This document shows positions 1 through 12,600 of a stretch of DNA of 64,000 nt, piece after piece (the first letter of the stretch is position 1; each line of letters starts with the position of its first letter). Below the pieces are notes generated by a model. That model did no database searches. It worked only from the letters and a program-made list of their open reading frames with translations, and had not been told where the DNA came from. A program made the position numbers and the translations under genes. This DNA is from Hyaloscypha bicolor E (Eukaryota; Ascomycota; Leotiomycetes; Helotiales; Hyaloscyphaceae), in NCBI RefSeq assembly GCF_002865645.1, contig NW_020194684.1, positions 4,999,952 to 5,063,951 on the forward strand. The letters run 5' to 3'.

Positions 1-1061
1 TGGAGGTGGTGGGGAGTCATCCTGGCTTGGGCCAAAAGAGCTAGGGCTAAATCTTGATATTAATCCGTCCCGAGAATGTTGGCTGTTCCAAGAATATGGT
101 GATGGCTCAATATCCTTTTGTTTGTCAATGGTGAGCGAAGAAGGTTTACTGTGGCGGCTAGATGTGAGTCGATTAGCGGGTCCGGGCGAAGGTGTTTCCT
201 ACTTGCATGTTAGGTTTGATTTCCCAAAAAATGAGACTTTCGGAAGAGCTCGTTACTGACAGGACTCTGGGACATTGTTCTATCTTCCTCCGCATCCAAA
301 ATAGTGCTCTTTCTTTTGCCGAAACCGGCAAACATATCTGAGAAATCACCGCCTAAACTTAAGCCTAGATTTTTGTCCGGTACCGATGCTTTTGTGGTAC
401 TCGCATAACTCGAAGTCGTCACGGCTCTCTCTCTGCCCTCTGATTTATCTTCGTCAAATTTCGGAGATTCGGACTCTTTTGGTGAAGGTGGCATTGGCTT
501 GTTTCTTCCCCAGGACAGAGATCTACCTGCGTTTTTCAGAGAAAATGTTGATGTTGACCTCGGGACTGGAGGCATCGGGATGTTATCATAAGGCTTGTCG
601 TGAGGAGACCTCCATTCATCGCGTTCTGGAGTATTCGTAGAAGACGGGGCAGTTGATGCTGCGCTCAGTCGAGAAGAATTGTCCGTCGTTAAAGACGCGT
701 TGTTCGACGCGCCACTGCCACTTCACAACGTCAGCATTCGAAGATTTAAGGGTCCCATATCTGGGCCGCAATGCCATTGCACTGCCGGGATACGAGTCTC
801 TCCCTGTTCTCGTCCCTTCCGATTGGGAGCTTACCGATTGTTCCCAAGATTTTCAAACATGTTGTCAGTGTCCAGTTGTGAAGTCCTCGGTCTGCCGGGT
901 GACCCAGCTTTGGCAAGCTTCACTCCTCCATCGAAAGACTTGCTTGCAGACTCTCCTCGTTCAAAAACCTTGAACGAGGGTTCCGGCACCTCAGGCCCGA
1001 CATTTTCAAATACATTTGCGGAAGATTTTCGCCGCGCGAAAGCCCTCGGAAACTTAGGCAT
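1..1061 (-). CDS. Conserved fungal Ser/Pro-rich protein, partial (C-terminus beyond left edge)
   Basis: I do not recognise a function. The visible part is about 290 residues in three exons: 1061..835, 714..261 and 198..1, still open at the window edge. Exon 1 ends at a GTAAGC donor and joins at CAG. The second intron uses GTCAGT as donor, has a CTAAC branch site and ends in TAG. All joins keep the frame. The start is the ATG of MPKFPRAFARRKSS, a short basic N-terminus. The rest is rich in Ser, Pro and Lys/Arg with no membrane segment or folded-domain signature, which suggests a disordered scaffold or phosphoprotein. The sequence stays coding to base 1, including the motif SPYSWNSQHSRDG. Confidence is good that this is a gene; its role is unknown. 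Confidence 0.75.
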
Positions 1062-3457
1062 GTAGTATATGTAGTTGTCGAAGACTATCCAGGATATTTT
1101 TCCAACTCTGGAAATTCGAACGACCGTCTATTAAAATTCGTGCATTCAAGTCGACATAGGTCCAATGAAATGTCCAAAAACAGCTCGAATGTTTGCTCGT
1201 CGTTAGGTTGTACAAGAATCGAATGTCGTGTCGTCGGAGGCACTTGAAAATAACGAAAGGAACGGTCTTCTATTGCAGTCGAGGCCAGCAGTTAGCAAAA
1301 CTCGTGTCTTCATGCAGGTATCCGATATCAGAGACTGGTGGGGTCATCCAGAGAGGAGCTCGGTGGCTGGTTGCATGCCCTTCACGATAAAGTGCTGATG
1401 AATCTTGGCCAAATCTCTAATTGTCGTGAGATGGGGCCCCTAATTGGATCATCAGGTCCGCCGAATGCCCCAAACTTCCATTGAAGATTGTGCCGTAGCC
1501 TTGTGAGTGGAGTTGGTGGTCTTCTTGCAGTGCGGAAGAGGCTGAAGTGTGTTGATGTTGGGATCCAAATATAGATCACGAACGGCCGTCCGTCGAGCAG
1601 TAGGTTTCTGGAGGGAAGAGCAAGGAAACAGGTCGACTCACCAGATCAGACCCCAAATTGTCAATGCTGCTGATACGAATGCACAGATGGATAGCGAGGA
1701 ATTCGATACGTCGTCGATGATGGAATGGAATGGAGCGGAATGAGGAGAAGACACGACGAGCTCGTGTTGGAGGCTAGTCGAGCAATATTTGTTGTGCTGT
1801 CCAACGTTCGTTCGCCTTTAGCTCGGACTCCTCGCCTCGCCTGGACTAGCACTGATTCAGCCCCTCGTTTCCGCCCAGCGGCAACATTTTCAGCGGGTGC
1901 CGACCTGCACAGGGAAAGCTCAGGGGCCTGCAATTCGATATTGCTAAAACAAAGGGCTAGCCGCAGTTTGTGGGTACAATGAATGGCCTTTGACCTGAAG
2001 ATCTCAATTGTATTTGTTGCACAGGAGAAGCCATGATGCTGGGAGAGTTTTGGCTCGGCCAGGAACGAGACCACCACGCTTCACCTCAGGCCGAAAAGGA
2101 GAAGACAGCGCATCTTCCAAGGCAATGGCGAGCCCAATCCAGGTTGATGAACTCCTGTCCGGGAATTCCGTGCCGCTATGAACAGAAGGTGCATGATGCT
2201 CATCTGATGGCAACATTTTTGACTTATTTATATAAATGGAGGTTGATTCAGGTCCAAGTTTGAATTCTTTTCCTCTGATCGATTTCCACCTCACTCTCCA
2301 AACCTTCCTGGAAACCGGGGATGGCCTCTTCTCGAACTTCTATGAAATTATCTCGTCTCGTCTTTCATCTTGAGAACTCTTCAGGGTCCCCTCGACCAAG
2401 CCGGGTCTTCCCTCCCATGGGGATCTTTTCTTGCAGAATCAATTTGCAAGGGCCGGTTCAGGGGTTGAAAAGCTCCGGGCTAAATGACGTTCACCCGCAT
2501 GTCTGACCAGCATTGTACGGGAAGAGTACGAACATCACAATCTTGAAGCCGCCACCTCGTCCAGCTATTTCACCAAAGACTCAAGCTCTGGATTTCTGAA
2601 AGACAACATCCCGAATCATCAACTGAGAGCACGCGGCCTTGGGAGCGGACTCAACCCAAGATCTCATGCAAATTACAGGCTTCCGGATCTGCAAAAGAAA
2701 AGCCACCCGCGTGCCTCCAAGCCCCGACGCCCCGAATCTCGAATATCGCCCCGGAAGCTGACCACAGCCAGCGACCGCAACAGTATCAGCCACTGCTTGA
2801 CAGCTGAATGGCCAACAACATGTTCTTTCCAGGGCTTACCTTTGATCTGTTCTGGGTTCCAAACTCGCCAAGAGTTCTCAAATCAAATTCTCAAGACTGA
2901 ATTTAAGCTGATTAACCAAACCTCGGCCCCTCTTTCGAAATGACTAACTCGAAAACTCCGTACAGGCAATAGCCTCTTCCCCCGTTGGCAGCTGGCTGCG
3001 CCGTAAAATGAAGTGGCTTCGAAATTAACACAAAAGCCTGACCCCCCGGAGGGACTAAGACCCAAGCTGAAATGCGGGGCCCATCGAGCGCGCCTGGCGT
3101 GAAAATATCGCAGATCTCACTTTGTGGCGCTCCCCAGGACCCGAGCTTGCTTTTTCCGGGGGCGATGCCACCCAATGAATTGGTTGAGGAAATATCAGGG
3201 CCCAGCAGAGGGACGATATTGTTCGGGTATGTCATCATTGGTTGTTTGTAGTTCGAATTGCTCTTGTAAATTAAGATCTTAATGCAAGTCTTAAGAGAAC
3301 TTCCAGCTGGTGAGTTGGGTGCTGTGAGTTTTCTGTTGAGATCACCACGGTACGCATTTGGAACGGGTAATCCCACGTGTTTAGAACTTGCAGGTTCCTT
3401 TTCTTTGTAATGAGGTGGGTGAACTTTCCTTGCAGAAGAGCAGACACATAAATAGAA
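1062..3457. other. Intergenic: 5' flank of the left-edge gene and 3' flank of the CDF gene
   Basis: No coding region is supported. Short open frames on both strands lack splice logic or recognisable domains. A TATA-like run (TATTTATATAAATGG, about 2224-2238) is the only clear promoter-like word. On the minus strand it would lie about 1.2 kb upstream of the left-edge gene start, so a long leader is possible. Confidence 0.5.
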
Positions 3458-5259
3458 CTATTCGCTCTGTTGCTGCATATGCGTGGGCAAATTGTAGCCC
3501 GCATAATCCTGATGCACGAATGCTCGATCCACCGTTGGGACCGATTCCAAGACATACTGTAACGACTCGCCCAAATCGTGGCTGTCTCTCAGACTCATGT
3601 TCTCATCCAGGACGATATCCACCTCAACATTGAGCTTATCACCGGCATGATAGGCTTGTAAGCCTTGGATCTGCTTGATGGTCTTTGCAAATCGCATGGT
3701 AAGATAAAGGAGGACGTTTCGTTCATCGGCCGTTGCTGCGGCCCCGGTGAGGTTTCGAATGTGCCCAGCTGCGCTCCCAGACCAATTGAAGATCACGAAC
3801 ATTGAGAGCAGAAGACCTCCAAGAGCATCAAGCCACCAAAGCTTTGCATAATAACCAACTAAAAATTGGTCAGTGATGAGAGGTTTCAACGCAGAGGAGA
3901 ATGCAACGTACCAAGGGGAAATATGATGCTGAAAATGTTAAAAATAACGTCTGTCATGGCATCTTGGGCAAGGGCTTGGACGCTTGAGTTTTTGACCAGT
4001 CGACACCAGAACCAGCAGGCGGCTTTGATAAATACTGTACTGGACATGATAATAATAGCTGGGAGGCCAAGTTCGATGATTGAATGGTCCAGAGATTTCA
4101 ATCTGCTGAGACACTCTAAGGCAACTTGGAAAAAGGACGTGATCATGACCACCGAGAAAACTAAGACGCCGATAGGCTCGAGTCGCCGCCGGCCCACCGG
4201 ATATTGGTACTGATCACGTCTAGCGATCATTCTCGTCGTGGTCCAAACAATGGCAGTGCTGAGGAAATCGAGGGCGGCATCAACTAAACTTGCCAAAACG
4301 GACAATGAACTTGTGAGTACAATGACAGCAATTTTTCCAGCAAGAAGGACAGCATTGGCGGCAAAGTTGACATAAATGGCAAGCTGAACGATCCGGTCGC
4401 CGCTCTCAACACTATCATCTTCCATTCCAGGGATTTCGGGCTTTGGGCCATCCCAATCATCGTCGTCACCATGGTCAATAAGAGGCGAAACTTCGCTTGA
4501 GACTTTATATATCTCTCGTGGTGTTCGTTTGACTTTCTTCGTCAGGGTCCCAGTTCCATTTCCTGTTGGTGTAGAGCCTCCAGTCTCTGAAATCGGCGTA
4601 TGAGGCTCCTCATTTATCGTGGGTGGGACTTCTACACCTGCTCGCAAGGCTGAAGAGCTATCAATACCCGGGGTATCGTTGTACTCGTTCAATAAGTCGT
4701 GAGGTAGTGATGAATCTAAGAGGCGGTCGATGTACAGATATTGCTGTACCAAGAGATTTGTACGTTCGTAATACTCCCGTCTATGCAAATCAGCAGAGCC
4801 TCGCTCCAGCTATCCGTGTCGTAGTGCTTACAACGGCTTCTTCATGCTTTTCAATTCCTCCTCCGTCTTCCAATATCTCTCCCATTTGTACCTCGGATTG
4901 CTGTTTCCAATAAGCCGTTGGCTTCGCATCTGAGGCCCATTAAGAATAACACTGAGGCGCCTCTCTTCACTACGCTTGAAATCATCTGGTTCATCTAAGT
5001 CCCTCGAGTCTCTGCGAAATCTTTCGAATGGGCCGATCTCCTCATCGAATGTTTCTGGGTTATCTCTGCCTTCGCGGAAAGAGGAGGGTCGTCGATGCAA
5101 GGCAGTGAGAGATGTATGAGAACGCGACTTAATCAGACTATTTAAAATCCCTTTCCCATGCGTCGCCATTGGATTCACATCTTCGGTATTGAGAAGTAGG
5201 TAGCCTGTAGGTCGCGCGATCCTCCCAAATCTTGGGGGAGAGCCATACTCGTCAGACAT
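3458..5259 (-). CDS. Cation diffusion facilitator, Mn-type (DxxxD) metal transporter
   Basis: A membrane transporter expected to move divalent metal, probably Mn(II), out of the cytosol in exchange for protons. Exons are 5259..4832, 4780..3912 and 3858..3458, encoding 565 aa. The N-terminal ~230 residues are hydrophilic. The transmembrane block follows from the segment VNFAANAVLLAGKIAVIVL. TM2 carries DAALD and TM5 carries DAMTD, giving the DxxxD pair typical of Mn-CDF proteins rather than the HxxxD of Zn transporters. A cytosolic C-terminal domain ends in a conserved-looking AFVHQDYAGYNLP stretch. Introns have GTAAGC and GTACGT donors. The start chosen is MSDEYGSPP; an in-frame ATG 35 codons upstream is the alternative. 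The metal preference is inferred from family motifs. Confidence 0.9.
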
Positions 5260-5945
5260 CGTAAGTCTCTCTTGATAACAAGGGATATTGGTGGGAAGGA
5301 TGCTGGAAGGCGGATAGATGTCAGGGTATTTTTGATGAAGCTGGGAAGAGCTTCCCCAGAGCAATGTCTGGCAAAACTCAAGCTTCGGACCTCTCTTGAT
5401 AGGCAGGTGTGGACCGTGCCCAGCCTCGTCGTCACTTTAAGCCAGGATTGTCCCAGCCGCACTCTCCAATAAAATTGCCTGGTCTCGGAAAAACGACAGT
5501 TCGAGTCGAGCAAGAAATAAAAACATTATGTTATTGATATGGAAGTAGAAATATGAGCAGAGAGGTTCCCCGAGTCGGCAGTTGCCGGATTGTTGGACCG
5601 CGGAGACAGGAAAGTCTTTTTCTTGAAGTCTTCATATGCTTTGGACACTCATATGCGATCTGCCCTCGACAATATCGACGAGCCTTCAGACGTGTTTACC
5701 ACTTGCCGGAAGACGGTTGAGCTCTGTCGTGAACAACTCTGACTAGCTCTTCCTGCTCCCATCTCACAGGTTTATTATTCCTTCTCCGGTTTTCAGTTAC
5801 AGTGGAAATAAGAAACTTCTATTGAAGTATCTGATATGCCAATACATTTTGAGATCACCAAAAACTCCCACGATACACCACCATGACCGGGTATCTTAAT
5901 CAAACGATAACGCCAGCCCAGCAAACCAAAGGCAAAGGCCCAAAA
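5260..5945. other. Intergenic between the CDF transporter and the Rad60-like gene
   Basis: Holds the CDF promoter/leader and the 3' end of the Rad60-like gene, both on the minus strand. I see no RNA gene, repeat or convincing coding exon. Confidence 0.5.
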
Positions 5946-7480
5946 TCAACCGATATGAACCTCGAGAAGATCCATGTCTTCCAAATCCGTCTGGCCGATT
6001 GCTATTGCAGGTTCCAGCTCATCGCCTTCAAAATAGACAGCAATACGCTTGTCATCCGGCACCTCTCTTGCGTTCCGATACGCCGCAATCATTTTCTGGA
6101 TCGTCGTGGTCGCTTTCACCGTGATCCTGAAGTCCTCCATGCCCCGAGCTTTCATAATAACCTTGGTTTTTGGCACGAGGTCCTTCGCCATCGGTGCAGC
6201 TGCTTCATCGTCACTTCCACCCTGCTCTCTTTTTTGCTTGGCAGCTCTTCTCTTCTGATCGTATTCCCATGCTTCCTCCGTCCAAGCTTCTAAATGAATC
6301 CTCCCCTCAGCATCAACGCCGTCTCTGTCACCTGACAATTTGCCCCGTCCGTCCATCTTGATACCTAATGATCTACATGTTGTAACATCATATAATTTAA
6401 TCCTTTTCCAGGTCAGAAACATGGCCGCTTTGTATGCCTGATCGATGGGTTGTCCATCAATAGTCTGCTTATCACACCAGCTTAACCTAACCTCCTTCAA
6501 ACGTTGAGATAGTTTCCTCCTGACTTTCAAAGGCTTGGTGCCTTCCATTTTTGATGTGATTAAGATCTCGATGGTAGGGTCCGTATCAACTGGTGTTGTG
6601 GTTCCCGAGTCGAAGATGTTGTCTAGGATTTCACTTCCTTTCACGCTGTGATTTTGATCGCTAAACGTGTTTGCATTCTTCATCTTCTGTTGCTGCTTTT
6701 GCCGTTCGCGTTCCCTTGCCCGAAGGATCAACTCGGGAAACTCCTCATCTGAGAATTGAAGGCCATCGTCGACTTCCGGGGATGGAGCTCGCTGAGGGGC
6801 CAGGGCTCCATACAAGTCATTACCGACGTCGAGTGTGATCGGCTGGTTGGCTGGTTTCCTGACAGGCAGTGCAGCTCCCTCACTATCGCTATCCGTCAAC
6901 GAGATATAACCTTTAGGCGCGTTGTCTTTCTTAGAAGGTGGTATTTCCTCAGCCTGCAGATCTTTGCTGTATCTTGCTGAAAGAGATGTCGGGGGAGTTT
7001 GGATCTTTTGCTGCGAAGGGCTCGACTGCGGCTTGCGACGGGAACTATTCGACGTAGAATGTGATGAGGCCCTGCTCTTTGGTTAGAACACTACTGATAT
7101 AACTCTCAAATATGTTCAACCCACCTCCGATTCCACGAGCGTTCCTGATCTTGGCCCAGCTCTCCAGCGCTCTCGGAAGAGTGCCTCTCATGGGGCTCTC
7201 TTTGCGAAGAACCCTTCCTCTTCTTTCCACCCGGGGAAGTGGGCTCCTTTATTTCCGCACTTGTAGACGATCTTTTGCGCTCCGATTTCACAATCTTTTT
7301 CTGACGTCTGCGTTCCTCTTCTGCCAATCGTTGAGGGTATATTTCTTTCGCGCGGCTGAAGAACTCGATAGCCTCATCCGCCTCGGAGGCTTTTTGAAGC
7401 GCGACTTTATTGAACAGTGATCGCTTCTTTGGAGGAGCTACAGGTTCCACAAGGCTATTGTCCTCGAGGAGATCCGCCAT
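5946..7480 (-). CDS. rad60: Rad60/Esc2/NIP45-family protein with SUMO-like domains
   Basis: A nuclear genome-stability factor. Family members carry tandem SUMO-like domains (SLDs) that contact the SUMO E2 enzyme and support replication-fork and recombination intermediates. Exons are 7480..7125 and 7071..5946, encoding 493 aa. The intron starts GTGGGT, has a CTAAC branch and ends CAG. The N-terminal ~150 residues are basic and disordered with KKRK runs. A hydrophobic-acidic ISLTDSDSE segment at about 182-190 resembles a SUMO-interacting motif. SLD1 lies about 290-375 (from TIEILITSK). SLD2 is the last ~70 residues, from RITVKATTTIQKMI to the terminal DLLEVHIG. The gene is head-to-head with LSM6, with 335 bp between the starts. 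Family assignment rests on the C-terminal SLD and the overall layout. Confidence 0.88.
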
Positions 7481-7815
7481 GGTGGGTTGGTTTGCAGGTT
7501 GTCATGCAGGAAAGCGGTCACAAAGAAAGAGTTGGGACGACGCGACGTGAATTTGGTGCAGAAGTTCAAAATCCGCGCTAGCGAACTTCCCTTCAAGGTG
7601 AACGAAGACCAGGCCCAAGACGCATACTCAGCGTCGACATCACAAAGATACGGCCTATAAATCTGCATTGAATTGAAGACATCTCGTTTGAGCGTCCTAC
7701 TCAAAAATCCAGACTCGAACAAACCTTGATCGAGAACGAATCCCTCTCTGGCTTCTCGAAAGCTCCGATCACGTCCTACAGCAAACCTTGTGATAACCAT
7801 CAGCGCATACTCGAC
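7481..7815. promoter_or_regulatory. Shared divergent promoter, Rad60-like / LSM6
   Basis: A 335 bp gap between two head-to-head start codons (7480 minus, 7816 plus). It must hold both promoters and leaders. I see no clean TATA box, and the interval is not AT-rich. Confidence 0.55.
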
Positions 7816-8167
7816 ATGGAGAATGGAAGCTTGAGCCAGGGAGAGGGCAAAGACCCCTCTGCCTTTCTCAGCGAGATTATTGGAAACTCTGTCACCGTCA
7901 AATTGAACAGCGGGGTAGTGTACAAGGGTACGTCTGGAGATCGTAAAGCCAGGTGCATTTGCTGATGTTCCCGGGACAGGAGAGCTACAGTCTATTGATG
8001 GATACATGAATCTTGCTCTAGAGAAGTGCGAGGAGTATGTGGATGGCGTGAAGAAGAGGAGCTATGGAGATGCCTTCGTCCGAGGAAACAATGGTAGGCC
8101 GTGGGTTATGGAGTTAGCGCTTTGACTGACGAACGGCTTCACAGTGATGTACATTTCAGCAGATTAA
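7816..8167 (+). CDS. LSM6: U6 snRNA-associated Sm-like protein LSm6
   Basis: A subunit of the LSm heteroheptamers: LSm2-8 binds the U6 snRNA 3' end in the nucleus, and LSm1-7 promotes mRNA decapping in the cytoplasm. Exons are 7816..7927, 7980..8093 and 8145..8167, encoding 82 aa, the normal length. The Sm fold is clear: Sm1 includes VTVKLNSGVVYKGEL and SIDGYMN, and Sm2 contains the RGNNVMYIS strand before the end. Both introns are short (52 and 51 nt) with GT..CAG ends. The last exon is only 23 nt. The gene is too broken up to appear as one open frame. It is convergent with the methyltransferase gene, whose stop lies 194 bp away. Confidence 0.96.
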
Positions 8168-8360
8168 GGTGCGGATGGGAGCCCGTTAGTCAGACATGTC
8201 AACGTCAGGAGAAGCATTGGAAGGGAGTTAGGAGCGTTTAGCATTGGGGCGGCGTTAGGATACCTCAAAATCTGTGTTGCGAAATTCGCAGATGCAGGGG
8301 TGAATGACTTGAAAGAGCTACGCTATCATGCCTTTCTAATTTACAGGAAGAAAAGATCCC

Positions 8361-9396
8361 TCAGTCTCGAGACGTCCAAGCCAAATATGTCATACCGTGC
8401 ACAGCAACCTCACCTCTTGCATTTCGCTCAACTCCATCCTCTTTCAGCGCATTAAAAACCTCTTTCCGAATCTCTGCCTTCCTGTCCTCGTCGACATTGG
8501 CGATCATAGAGAGGGTGGCGTACCTCGACCATACGGCCTCATCAGTCAACCAAACCGTCCACTTCAATTCCTCTTCCCCCAAGGGTAAGGAGAACATGGG
8601 CATGTGGCCAGAGAAAGTATCCTTAAGGGTCTGCAACGGGGTGGTATCTTGCTGCTTCTCAAACACCTGCTTCCATGTCATGTGCCTGAATCTAGGGTGT
8701 CCATCATCGAGAGACGCAATGATATCTTTCATTTTCTGTTCCCATTTTGTCGTCGATAGGTATTCAATCGGTGCATTATCTGGACGGAAAATCAGCGATA
8801 TTGCATTCCACCTAATAGAGCAAGAATGCACAGTCTTCAATATTCCAAATCACCCCAAATGCGGCACCAGGCTTCAACACTCTATGAATTTCCCTCAGTG
8901 ACTCCTCTGTAGCGAACCTTTTCTACGTCAGCAACCAACACCCGACCCTTCAGCAACACATACCAATGAAAAGCCTACTCAAACCCGTGATCAGCTCTCA
9001 TCCACCTCGTTCATTATACCATCCTTAAGACAAACCACTAACCTGCGCAGCAATCAGAGCATCTCCCCATCCATTTTCAATAGGCATGTGTGCCGCATCG
9101 CCTTCCAGAACCTTGACACTTCTCAAATTCTTCTTCACCAACTCCTCCCTCATCCCCGCATGTGGCTCGATCCCCACAACGTCAAATTCTTCCTCCCTGT
9201 TGACCAACGACTCCGTGAACTTTCCAGTCCCACAAGCGAGGTCTATAACACTCGCATTCTTCAGGCCGGCAACTCCTAAGTGGGTTAGAAGCTTGTCCAC
9301 TGCTTCTGCGGGAAAGGAGGGCCGATGCGCGTCATAGTTCGAGGCGTCTTGGAAACCCCTTGCTGCTCGGGGGTTCAGAGCGAAGGTAGTGGCCAT
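8361..9396 (-). CDS. Class I SAM-dependent methyltransferase (UbiE/trans-aconitate-MT-like)
   Basis: A small-molecule methyltransferase with a Rossmann fold; the substrate is not deducible. Exons are 9396..9043, 8974..8964, 8917..8832 and 8779..8361, encoding 289 aa. Motif I is VIDLACGTGKF (about 52-62), motif II includes VVGIEPHAGM, and DALIAAQ-AFHWF forms the post-motif region. Exon 2 is an 11-nt microexon (GCTTTTCATTG) that supplies most of AFHW and is needed to keep this motif intact. The third intron (8831..8780) uses the weak donor GTGCAT but restores the continuous stretch WNIEDYNAP. The intron lengths are 68, 46 and 52 nt. Family placement is firm; distinction between yeast Crg1-like and Tmt1-like enzymes is not possible from motifs alone. 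Confidence 0.9.
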
Positions 9397-9664
9397 GTTT
9401 CAGTTGATTTTGTCAGTTTTAAGAGAGGGGGAGAGAGAGTTGTTTATAGTCAATGGAGGCCGATAGGTGAAGTGTGAAAATATGTCGGCCACCTTTGCGA
9501 AATCGGCACCTTGTCCCGAGTTTAGCGAGCGCCCCTGAGAAGTAAGACGGGGACAATTAATGGCAAACACGAGTAGAAGTCTAGACAGGAAGTGTTTCCA
9601 TATTGCAACGCAAAGACATAGTTCTATCATTCATAGTATATCATTCACGTAAAATGTAAGCTAC

Positions 9665-12600
9665 CTAATATGGAATGCCATTCGTCAACAGTTGGAACTG
9701 GTCGTAGACTATAATTTATGTCAGTATCAATCAGACGAACTCGATGGGGTAGCAACTCACCTCCTGTGCTGTAGCTCGAGTAACTCCTCTTGATGAGGGT
9801 CTTCATGAACTCAGCAGCCTCCCTCTCAGTCTTCTCCAGCACAAAACGTTCCTTAAAGTGCTTGACCGTTTCCGGCTTAAAACAAGGTAAGCCAGAATCC
9901 ATCATTAGCAAAACAAGCTGAGAAAGCTTTTCCGTGTATTGCCGAGAGGCCAAAAAAGCTTTGACACAGAGCTCCTCAAACCATTTGAACGCCTGGTGTT
10001 CTGTGCTCTTACCCATCACAGCCATCATCTCTGATGTGAGCTTAAATGGAGCCCTTTCAAATTTGACTCCCCCAGGAGCAATGTCAAAGCAAAAACCGAA
10101 GTCGATGTGTAGAATGTGCCCAGCATCATCAATCATAATGTTACCGTTGTGGCGATCCTTGAACTGGAGCAAGAACGAGATGACAGAATAAGCAGCCATG
10201 CTCTTGACGAAGTTACTCCGTGCCTCTTGGAATTGTAACGAGTCCTCATTGCCGTATTTCGAGATGAAATAGTCATAAAGCCCATTGACAGCTTCTCGTC
10301 CTACCATATCACGGGAAATGGAGTTTGGGAGAACATCAATTACTCCACACCCTGGGGCAGTCGCTGTGACTCGGTATGGGAAAACGTAAACGTCCAGTCC
10401 AACGTTGTTGAAAATGCCTCGGAACGCTGATATCATCTGGAGTGCTAAGACGTCTTGACGACAGTCATCACCGACCTTGAAGATGGCGGACTGCCAAACC
10501 TCAATTGAGCTGTCTTGTGGCACGCTCCCATTTGCATTTGTCTCGAGCGTTTCATCGGTACCTTCTATGTCGCCTTTATTCTTCTTGATTCGGAAAGTTG
10601 CCATGTACGGTGCTTTAGCATGACTCTGAAGTGGTTTCCCAGATTTCCGATCAATGCCAATAACCACTCCATCGGGGTTGCTGGGCAAATAGACCCCAAC
10701 CTCGACTTTGATCTTTCGCAGTTCTTCCTCGATCTTCTGCTTCTTCTCGGGCTTCGGACTCTTGATGTATGGCTTGAGTTTCCCTGAGATGTTGGTGACC
10801 TCGTCAAAGAATGAGAACTCGCGCTCGTAGAAGGCTCTGTCTACTGCAGAGAATGCCGCTATCATGCGATTCATGACTTTATCAAGTGTGGGCTTGATAG
10901 TATCGGGCTGAACTTTTTAGCACAGAAATTACTCAAAAAGTGCATCTTAACTCACAATTTGAGCCTCATCGTCCTTGTACGCATTTGCTTTCATGTTCCA
11001 AATGATTTGATGAGCAAAAAGCTGAGAAAACTGGGCAGTCTCTACGATATATCTCTCCACGTAGCCTAGAGCATCGTAACGCAAGGTCTGCACGATTTGA
11101 GGGACGTAGAAGAAAGTTACATCGACGGAATGACTTTCCAGAGCTCGCATAGCATATTGAAGAATAAAGGGGTGGTTTCGATAGGCAGGGAGAAAGTAAG
11201 TCACCGCACTGATTGGGTTTACAGGAGCCCAATACAAAAGATACTATAACGGTCAGTAAGAAAATTTACAAATTTCGCCTGCACTTGCCTTTAGCTGGAA
11301 TGAGACATCACTGGGTAAGGTTTCTCCAAGCAACACCTGGATAGCCTCGGGCTCGGAGATCGCTTTGTCGGGAAAATTTAGTAAGAGCCATCGAACTTCC
11401 TTGTGGAGCTGTGCTGAAGGAAACCTAGTTACTAGCTGTATGGCTAAAGACGGGCTTACCGTCCATGCCGTTCTCATGAGTCCGATGAGAGCAGCCTAAT
11501 TGATATTAGAAACGGTTGGCGGTACAGGACCAGGAATACATACCTCGGCTGCCCCTTTTGCTCCGAGATTGGACAAATAGCCCTCTTGAGGGTTATTTAC
11601 AGGATAAAGCCAGACAGCCAATCTCGATATCTCGCTTTGTATCAGTACTTGAAGTAACCTCTCTTTTGCTTGCATCGTTTTCAGCAGAGGTACAGATTTG
11701 TCTGCACTCATCTGCACATTGTGAAGAGCTGTCGATACATCCGCTAGCAACCGAGTCTCGGCTTTAAGTTGGAGTCGATTACCACCGAAAGACCACTGTG
11801 GAGGGAACGAGAACCAGCTCAGAGCTGAGGAGAGAAGTCTATCTTTTAATTGGCACCTGGTACCGAATTCAATACCAATGCTGTGTCTCAGGACTCTCAA
11901 GCCGAAAAAGACAATCTGAAATCTGATCTCTCGAGCCAGTGGGTGACCAGTTGAGTGTTTCAAGCCATCGAGTGTTGCAGTCAAAAGTCGGATGAAAACC
12001 TTCTCCGTATGGGGGCTTCCGAGGCGAGTAGCATTGAAATGACTTCCAAGAAACTGCAGCAGGCGCATGTGAGGCGCCAGGAGGTTATGGGCCGTTTGTT
12101 GTCGCTTTAACAGTGCGGCTTTGTCGCTGGGAGCAAACTCTTCCTTGACGTAGAAAGGGTCAGGGTGTCTTCAGGGATTAGCAGTGCGTAACGGCAAGAA
12201 TCGAGAACCAACTTACTGGAATCGCGAACTAAAGACGCCCAGTCGGCGTTGAATTGTAGCCTCCCACTGTTGAACAACTTCCATGATAATTCGAGGCTCC
12301 ATTCGTGGGTTCTCGTTGATTACTCCGAGCCAAAGAGAGATCCCCAGCTTTATAGACTGTTTCGTGAAAATGGCAAACGGAATGCCAACCAAATGATGCA
12401 CAATGCCACATTCGTCCTTCTTCGTTCGACAGAGTAAAGCTGCAGCTCTTCTCAGGATGTCACGAAGCTCTCCAATGGGAATATATTTGTGCTTCAGGGT
12501 CCGGGCTTCTAAGTGTGCCAGAACCGTGTTTGCATCTTCGTAGTCTTTTTCGGGTTTCGACGCAATGGATCCACGACGAGGATCGAGTTGCATAAAGTGT

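Noticed and set aside
11417..11462. A perfect-looking intron in STT4 (GTAAGC donor, CTAGTAACTA branch, TTCAG acceptor)
   Set aside because: Removing it breaks the frame and deletes LAIQLVTRFPSAQL, a segment expected in PI 4-kinases; reading through keeps the protein intact.
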